NCBI GenBank assembly: GCA_017591395.1
Contig: WEDG01003411.1
Coordinates: forward strand, 186,001-250,000
Direction of reading: 5' to 3'
Length of the DNA stretch: 64,000 bases
Origin: Schistocephalus solidus
Taxonomy: Eukaryota > Platyhelminthes > Cestoda > Diphyllobothriidea > Diphyllobothriidae
A program made the position numbers and the translations under genes. Positions 59,170 to 64,000 of this stretch are shown here, piece by piece. Each line of letters begins with the position of its first letter. Position 1 is the stretch's first letter. Under the pieces are notes generated by a model, which was given only the letters and a program-made list of their open reading frames with translations, ran no database searches and had not been told where the DNA came from.

Positions 59170-61213
59170 CTGAATAACATGAAAATAGGAAAAACACATA
59201 TAATGATATATATTCAGGAGTTTTTTTCACTGCCAGCCTCTACCCACTGAATATTTCACCTGACAATGCCTGTAAACCGGTATTAAATACAACTATTATT
59301 ACTTCGATCATGTGTTCCGTTACCCCTATATATTCTGCACTCCAACTCACACAAACTGTGCTGGAAGACATATCAGTTGAAACTTTGGAAAAAAAAATTC
59401 ACGCATTTGCGGCATTGGTGAGGATTTTAACACTGACAACGAATATGGCGAAGGACCATCTGCTACCTCGGTCGTAGCATAACACGCCTGCTTTGCAAGC
59501 CATATCCGCTTAAACACGGTGCTCCGCTTAATTTCGTTATATTTCCGCTTCATGTTTACTTTGCATGGAAAGCAGAACACGATATATTAAGGGACATAAT
59601 GGAATAGTTAACATTTAGTCAAGTACCGAAATTCTCGTTGATGTTTTTCATTTAACTCGAGCAAAAGTATCTTTACATGAAATTTAAATGCACAACTTAA
59701 CAAATTATCTTTTAAAACATCTCCAAGCCACTGGATTACCAACCTAAGTATTAGCTGCTTTGCAACTATTACGTCAATCTTAAAAGTCACACAGAAAGGC
59801 TCTGCACACGCTTGGCAGATAAATGCCATCCAAATGGCTGAATTAAACGAAGTATCCATAATCAGTTCATCACAGTCCCCAATAACTACGCTTAAACAGT
59901 ATTTTATCTGGTAAATATTGCCTATTCCAGTTTAACTTCAAACACTGACACCTTCTCATTTCTTTGTAACAAACCTGACGATATGGTAAATTTGGTTTAA
60001 AAGTCGATTGGACCAGGCCCCTTTTACTTCCTCTGAGCCCTCTCTATTGAAGGGGCCACGTGCTGGTAGGGTTGTTTGGGTTGGAATATACAGGCGTTTG
60101 ATGTGCATAATGGCAGGTGTAGTAAGCGTAAATTTCACTGCATGGTCCCATAAAAGCAAGCGCCCCATTTTTAGGAATTTGTTGTCGCCATTTTTCCAGT
60201 TCCTTTATCCCGCGCTCTGTCCTTTTTTAATTCTGTTACTAGTGTCCTCGTTTTCTTCCGATCGATGCGAAAGTAGTTCGGCTGCAAAAAAATCTAGCCG
60301 AGACGCTCGAGGCAATATTAGATCTTCCTCCTATTTGCTTTCCAAGACGACTTTTGACAGTCTTGATCGCAACTATTGTGTGCCTTTTTTAATTTGAAGT
60401 CCCAATCGGAAGATATTTTTGATTTCGACCACCACATCAGGTTCTTGAGAATTCTTCAGTAAATTTTGAAATGGCAAATGGTCCTATTTTACCCTTTCTT
60501 TTTTGGCTCCCCCAGTAGCCTTGGAGATTCCCTGAACTACCAGACAAAGTTATCTTCGTGGGAAAAAACATTTTTCTGTATCTTTCCTTCTGTTAGCAAT
60601 GGTAGGTTTAATCATAGACTTTGCTTTTAAACGGTATGCCTGGTTGTCGATTTTGAATAATCGCTTTGGAGCTTTCAAAAGGGGCCATTTCTTTTCACAC
60701 TATGTTCGCCAAAATAGCCCTCGGAGATCTGGAAAATAGCCCTGTATCATCCACGTCTGACGATATAAGTCACCTTCTAGTGGTTAACGTCTTTTCGCCT
60801 TCCCATTTCTAGCTCCCACGACCCGTTCCATTGTGACTTGACGAACATATAGAGGGTGTGTTGCTGGCGCTCTTTCACGTTGTTAGTGTTATCTTACGAT
60901 GACTTGTGAAATAAGGCGGGCTCAGTTGAACAATTTTATGTGTATGTTAACTTTTTGGAGAGCTTGTTCAGCTCAAATATAAAAAATATTTTCGGTGAGC
61001 TAACCTTATTTCTCAAATTATCAACCTGGACCTCTTAACTTTGCTTAAAATTACCGTTTGCCGATTTCCAAGGGCCGTTGATCTTTGATTTAAGTTTGTA
61101 CAGATGGACAATGTGACTTAAGGAGCTGCCTTTACCGTTTCTTTGCGATATTTGTGATCAGGATCATTGAGATTTTTTATATCCTTCGCGTCATGTTCTA
61201 AGAGTTCAGTTTT
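59170..61213. other. Gene-free stretch
   Basis: No recognised element. ORFs at 59,347-59,580 and 59,608-59,859 (minus) and 60,008-60,397 (plus, 129 codons) show no domain I can defend. Confidence 0.4.
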
Positions 61214-61444
61214 CTAATGTTTGATAAGGCCTGCTATAATTTCTGTGGGGAGATCCAGGTTGCCTTCTAATCTAAAAACTATAGAAGAGAGTTCTCGACA
61301 TCCAGCACAACGAAATAATCCCTCATTAGTTATCGTAATTGTTGTCGATTTCAGTAGAGAACTGCCTTCTTCAGTATTGCTGATCGGTGTTTCTTGTTGA
61401 CCAGTTGAGAGCGACTTGAGTACTACCGGTACGTTTTTTCGCAC
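61214..61444 (-). CDS. Possible terminal exon, unknown product
   Basis: A 76-codon minus-strand frame has exon-like composition (VVLKSLSTGQQETPISNTEE, TITNEGLFRCAGCRELSS, DLPTEIIAGLIKH, stop). The CxxC in RCAGCREL suggests a metal-binding or structural turn. I see no clean acceptor, and the family is unrecognised. Confidence 0.2.
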   Translation of the reverse strand: MRKNVPVVLKSLSTGQQETPISNTEEGSSLLKSTTITITNEGLFRCAGCRELSSIVFRLEGNLDLPTEIIAGLIKH

Positions 61445-61512
61445 AAAATTGAAAAATGTTTACAAAGATGGGGCAAGTCATCATTTTTGAAGTATATCCT
61501 ATATACCTGGCC

Positions 61513-61590
61513 GTCCGAGCGTGGCCGAGGGGTAAAAAGTGTCAGTTGCTAATCAAGAGGTTGGCGGTTCAAATCCCAGCCATGTGGTGG
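61513..61590 (+). repeat. tRNA-Ser-like (GCT) sequence, SINE head or pseudo-tRNA
   Basis: An A box TGGCCGAGGGG (61,522-532) and B box GGTTCAAATCC (61,566-576) flank an anticodon-loop-like TTGCTAATC, as in tRNA-Ser(GCT). The acceptor and T stems do not pair and the long serine variable arm is absent, so it is not a functional tRNA. Confidence 0.55.
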
Positions 61591-61687
61591 ACCTTCGTCC
61601 CACGTAGAAGGGTCGTTTACATTTCCCTTTCCCGTGTAAGTAAGATCTTTATGAGACTGCGTTAGTTTGTAACGAATAGAGGTCAAG

Positions 61688-61790
61688 AGCGGTCTAGTTC
61701 TGCTGCGGCTGAGAGTGGAATTCCTCAGGGTTCAGTACTAGGGCCAATACTGTTCCTTATAGATGTGTCAGACATCTGAACTGTGAACCA
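61688..61790 (+). pseudogene. Short LINE RT scrap
   Basis: The plus frame contains SGIPQGSVLGPILFLIDVSD followed by a stop, the RT motif preceding the catalytic YADD of CR1/Jockey-type LINEs. It lies about 100 bases after the tRNA-like sequence. Confidence 0.6.
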
Positions 61791-61984
61791 CCAATTTTGC
61801 CATCGACATTACAATGTGGAGTGTTATCCAGTGCCCTTTTGTACCTTATGTAAGGAGAGCACAAAAAAATAAATGTCAACCAAGAAAACACTTATGACTG
61901 TCAAAGTTGAAATCCTCGATTAGAGCTTTTTTGTGTGCAACACATTGCATTACAACTACGCATGTGTCTATGACTTCAGTCAAC

Positions 61985-63215
61985 GAATGCACTTTCCAGA
62001 TGACCTCACATTCAACACCGTGACTGAAGAGAGATACGAAGGAGCATGGACCTCTTCGCCATCGGCCGTGCCACATTCGGCCTAAATATCAACACGGACA
62101 AATCGGTGGTTATGCACCAACCACCACCTAGCATGCATACAGTGCTCCTCGAATCAATATCCTCGGCTCTCAACGCAAAACTGTGGACAACTTCCCCTAA
62201 CTCGGAAGGGTGCTGTCACACAACACAAAAGTCAGTGTCGAGGTTGCTTAATGGAACTCCAAAGCCCACCAGGCATTGAACCGGCTGCAATCCTCCGTGC
62301 GGAATCACAACGGCCCACAACTGAACACCGAATTAAAGATGTGCAAGGCAATCATCTTGACCACACTTCTGTATTTAGCGGAGACCTAAATTGCCCATTA
62401 CAACAAAGGCAGGACGGTAAACCACTTTTATCTCAGCTGCTTTCGCAGAATACTGAAGCGGAGATGGCAAGACAGGATCCTGGATACGTAAGTCCTGGAG
62501 CGGACCGGAATCTTTTGGTACCCATGCCTTGCTGAGGCAAGTGCACCTGAAATGGAGCAGCCACCTGGTGAGAGTGAACGACGAGCGTAAACCCAAAAAA
62601 ATTTCCTATGGAGATGCCAATAAAGGTACACACAGACAACAAGGATAAAAAAGATGCTACAAGGACAGTTTAAAAAACTTCCTGAAGCGACTGCAATTCA
62701 ACCCGGTTACCTGGGAGGACCTCACACTGGATTGATCGGTCTTGAAAACAGCAGTTAAAACTGGTGTAGCAATATACGTAGCCAGAAGTATCGCCACTGC
62801 TGAAGCCAAAAAGAGTGGCAATCAAGCCAAAAAAGCCCCGAGATAATACCACCAATGCTCACATTAAAACCACCAAAAACCCCAGCCATCCTCAGTTCTC
62901 ACATGAGCGCGAACACAAACACTTACGCCAAAAGCAATAATAACAACATTATTAATGACTTACCGTTTCCCGACCTATCCTTTTCTCACTGCCAACGGAC
63001 CTTCCCCTCACCCATATGTCTGGTCCGTCACTTGTACATCCATCGCAAGGATGCTGGTGAAATAGTGCCTGGCTCCCCGACACAGTCTTTGCGTCCGCTT
63101 CCAATGTGCACTCTAACCATGCATCTTCGCTCGTCGCATGGGTTGACATCCGAGGTATTGCACCTATCTTCTTGTTGTGTAAAAATCCTGTCAAATGCAG
63201 GCTGTGACTAGGTAT
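61985..63215 (+). pseudogene. RTE-like LINE 3' fragment with zinc-finger tail
   Basis: Plus frames read RMHF, then MDLF..FGLNINTDKSVVMHQPPP (62,047-62,125), RLQSSV, then LTTLLYLA, CFRRILKRRWQDRI, LGGPHTG and ending FSHCQRTFPSPICLVRHLYIHR (62,980-63,045), a finger that has lost its first Cys. This is the same family as the minus-strand element at 44.7-48.9 kb. Multiple frameshifts make it dead. Confidence 0.7.
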
Positions 63216-64000
63216 TTATATGGGTGAAGGCCTAAAAGCGAAGCGACTTTTTTCAACTTATTCAGATTGTTTTTGCATTACTATAAATTCAAAATCACCG
63301 TCCACAGCCAAATAATTTGGCTCCTCCAGCGCTTGCAAGCTCATATTTGTCACAATTAGACAAAGGTCAGCTTCAAGGTGTGCATGAAATATTTAAAAGC
63401 ATTTGTGACCTACTGCATGACCAGAAAAATGCGACCATCGCTTTCATTATGCGTGTGGTAGCCAAGTTCTATTTTAATTATTCTGATTCCGGTTGACAGC
63501 TGGGCTTTTCGCGTGGAGTTTTCGGTCACGACCTAGTTTAAGTAGCATCGTATTACCCTATTTCTACTTCAATTGCTGCATTTCCGGATATTTTTATGTT
63601 AATGGCTGATACATTATGGGTAGAGACAGAAATACATGGACTAAGACTTGAAATGTTCCCATAATAGATGTTCATTTTATGTAAACCTTTTTGTATTTTG
63701 CATAATTTTTTAGATTCGCTCTCAGTGACAGTGAATGGAGCCATTTTTACAGAAAATTTCAAAATAAAGCATATTTCTCTCACTCTCTGTATTATTTGCA
63801 CACCTCGATTTGCCTGCTATTCAGTCTGTCTTTCACTCTATTACACGCTTATGAAATGCTATTAAGGGTTTCCGTCGAGAGTCTTTTGAGTAAGATTCTC
63901 GATGAATGTTCCAGCTCACGCAAGTCACTTTAACCTTCAACTCGAATCTATTAACCTTTAATCTTCTGCTTTTAATAAACAAGAGTCTGGAGGACTCGAC
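63216..64000. other. Gene-free stretch to window end
   Basis: AT-rich. ORFs at 63,553-63,801 (minus) and 63,668-63,865 (plus) show no recognisable feature. Confidence 0.4.

Noticed and set aside
59347..59859. Two minus-strand ORFs (77 and 83 codons) as LIM-gene exons
   Set aside because: Cys spacing does not match LIM ligands and splice sites are weak.
60008..60397. 129-codon plus-strand ORF
   Set aside because: Composition looks non-coding, with no recognisable motif and no supporting context.
61513..61590. Functional tRNA-Ser gene
   Set aside because: The acceptor and T stems do not pair and the long variable arm is missing.

Overview
The window looks like a draft genomic segment of a large, repeat-rich flatworm genome, most likely a tapeworm of the Spirometra/Dibothriocephalus kind. 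That assignment is an inference. It rests on eukaryotic splice signals, degenerate RTE-like LINEs with Cys/His zinc-finger tails, CR1-like LINEs, Penelope-like elements (PLEs), and a tRNA-promoter tandem repeat carrying a hammerhead ribozyme, which recalls the S-alpha repeats of schistosomes. No bacterial-type gene organisation is present.

Host genes. One gene can be reconstructed with confidence on the minus strand. Its exons are 40,529-39,336 and 10,965-10,081, joined in phase 0 across a 28,370-base intron, giving 692 residues. The protein has winged-helix-like repeats, an OB-fold-like domain cut by the intron, and a disordered tail with polyQ and a dynein-light-chain-type TQT motif. A second host gene is represented by one LIM-domain exon (49,522-49,339, minus). 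A few other exon-like ORFs are listed with low confidence.

Layout. 1-4,690: nothing recognisable. 4,693-6,745: decayed PLE. 6,746-10,080: nothing recognisable. 10,081-40,529: the two-exon gene. Its intron contains: (i) a 6.6 kb inverted repeat with a 2.6 kb spacer (13,655-29,433); (ii) a PLE with an uninterrupted reverse transcriptase/GIY-YIG ORF (30,152-32,479); (iii) fourteen copies of a ~304-base unit with pol III A and B boxes and a hammerhead ribozyme, in three blocks of alternating orientation (33,036-36,938); (iv) an inverted pair of PLE 3' ends (37,028-37,604); and (v) a 234-base tandem element with a second, well-formed hammerhead (37,670-37,969). 44.3-48.9 kb: PLE relic and an RTE-like LINE with a CR1-like LINE nested in it. 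50.2-58.8 kb: CR1-like LINE pieces and a tnp2-like transposase fragment. 61.5-63.2 kb: a tRNA-Ser-like sequence, an RT scrap and another RTE-like piece.

Main idea. The PLE, the PLE 3' ends, the 234-base element and the tRNA-promoter array share one 3' architecture. A hammerhead-type ribozyme has its predicted cleavage site about 36-48 bases before a (TA)n tract. This suggests a family of ribozyme-bearing non-autonomous elements ('retrozymes') sharing terminus structure, and perhaps mobilisation machinery, with the neighbouring autonomous PLE. All structures were folded by eye, and no search or folding program was run.
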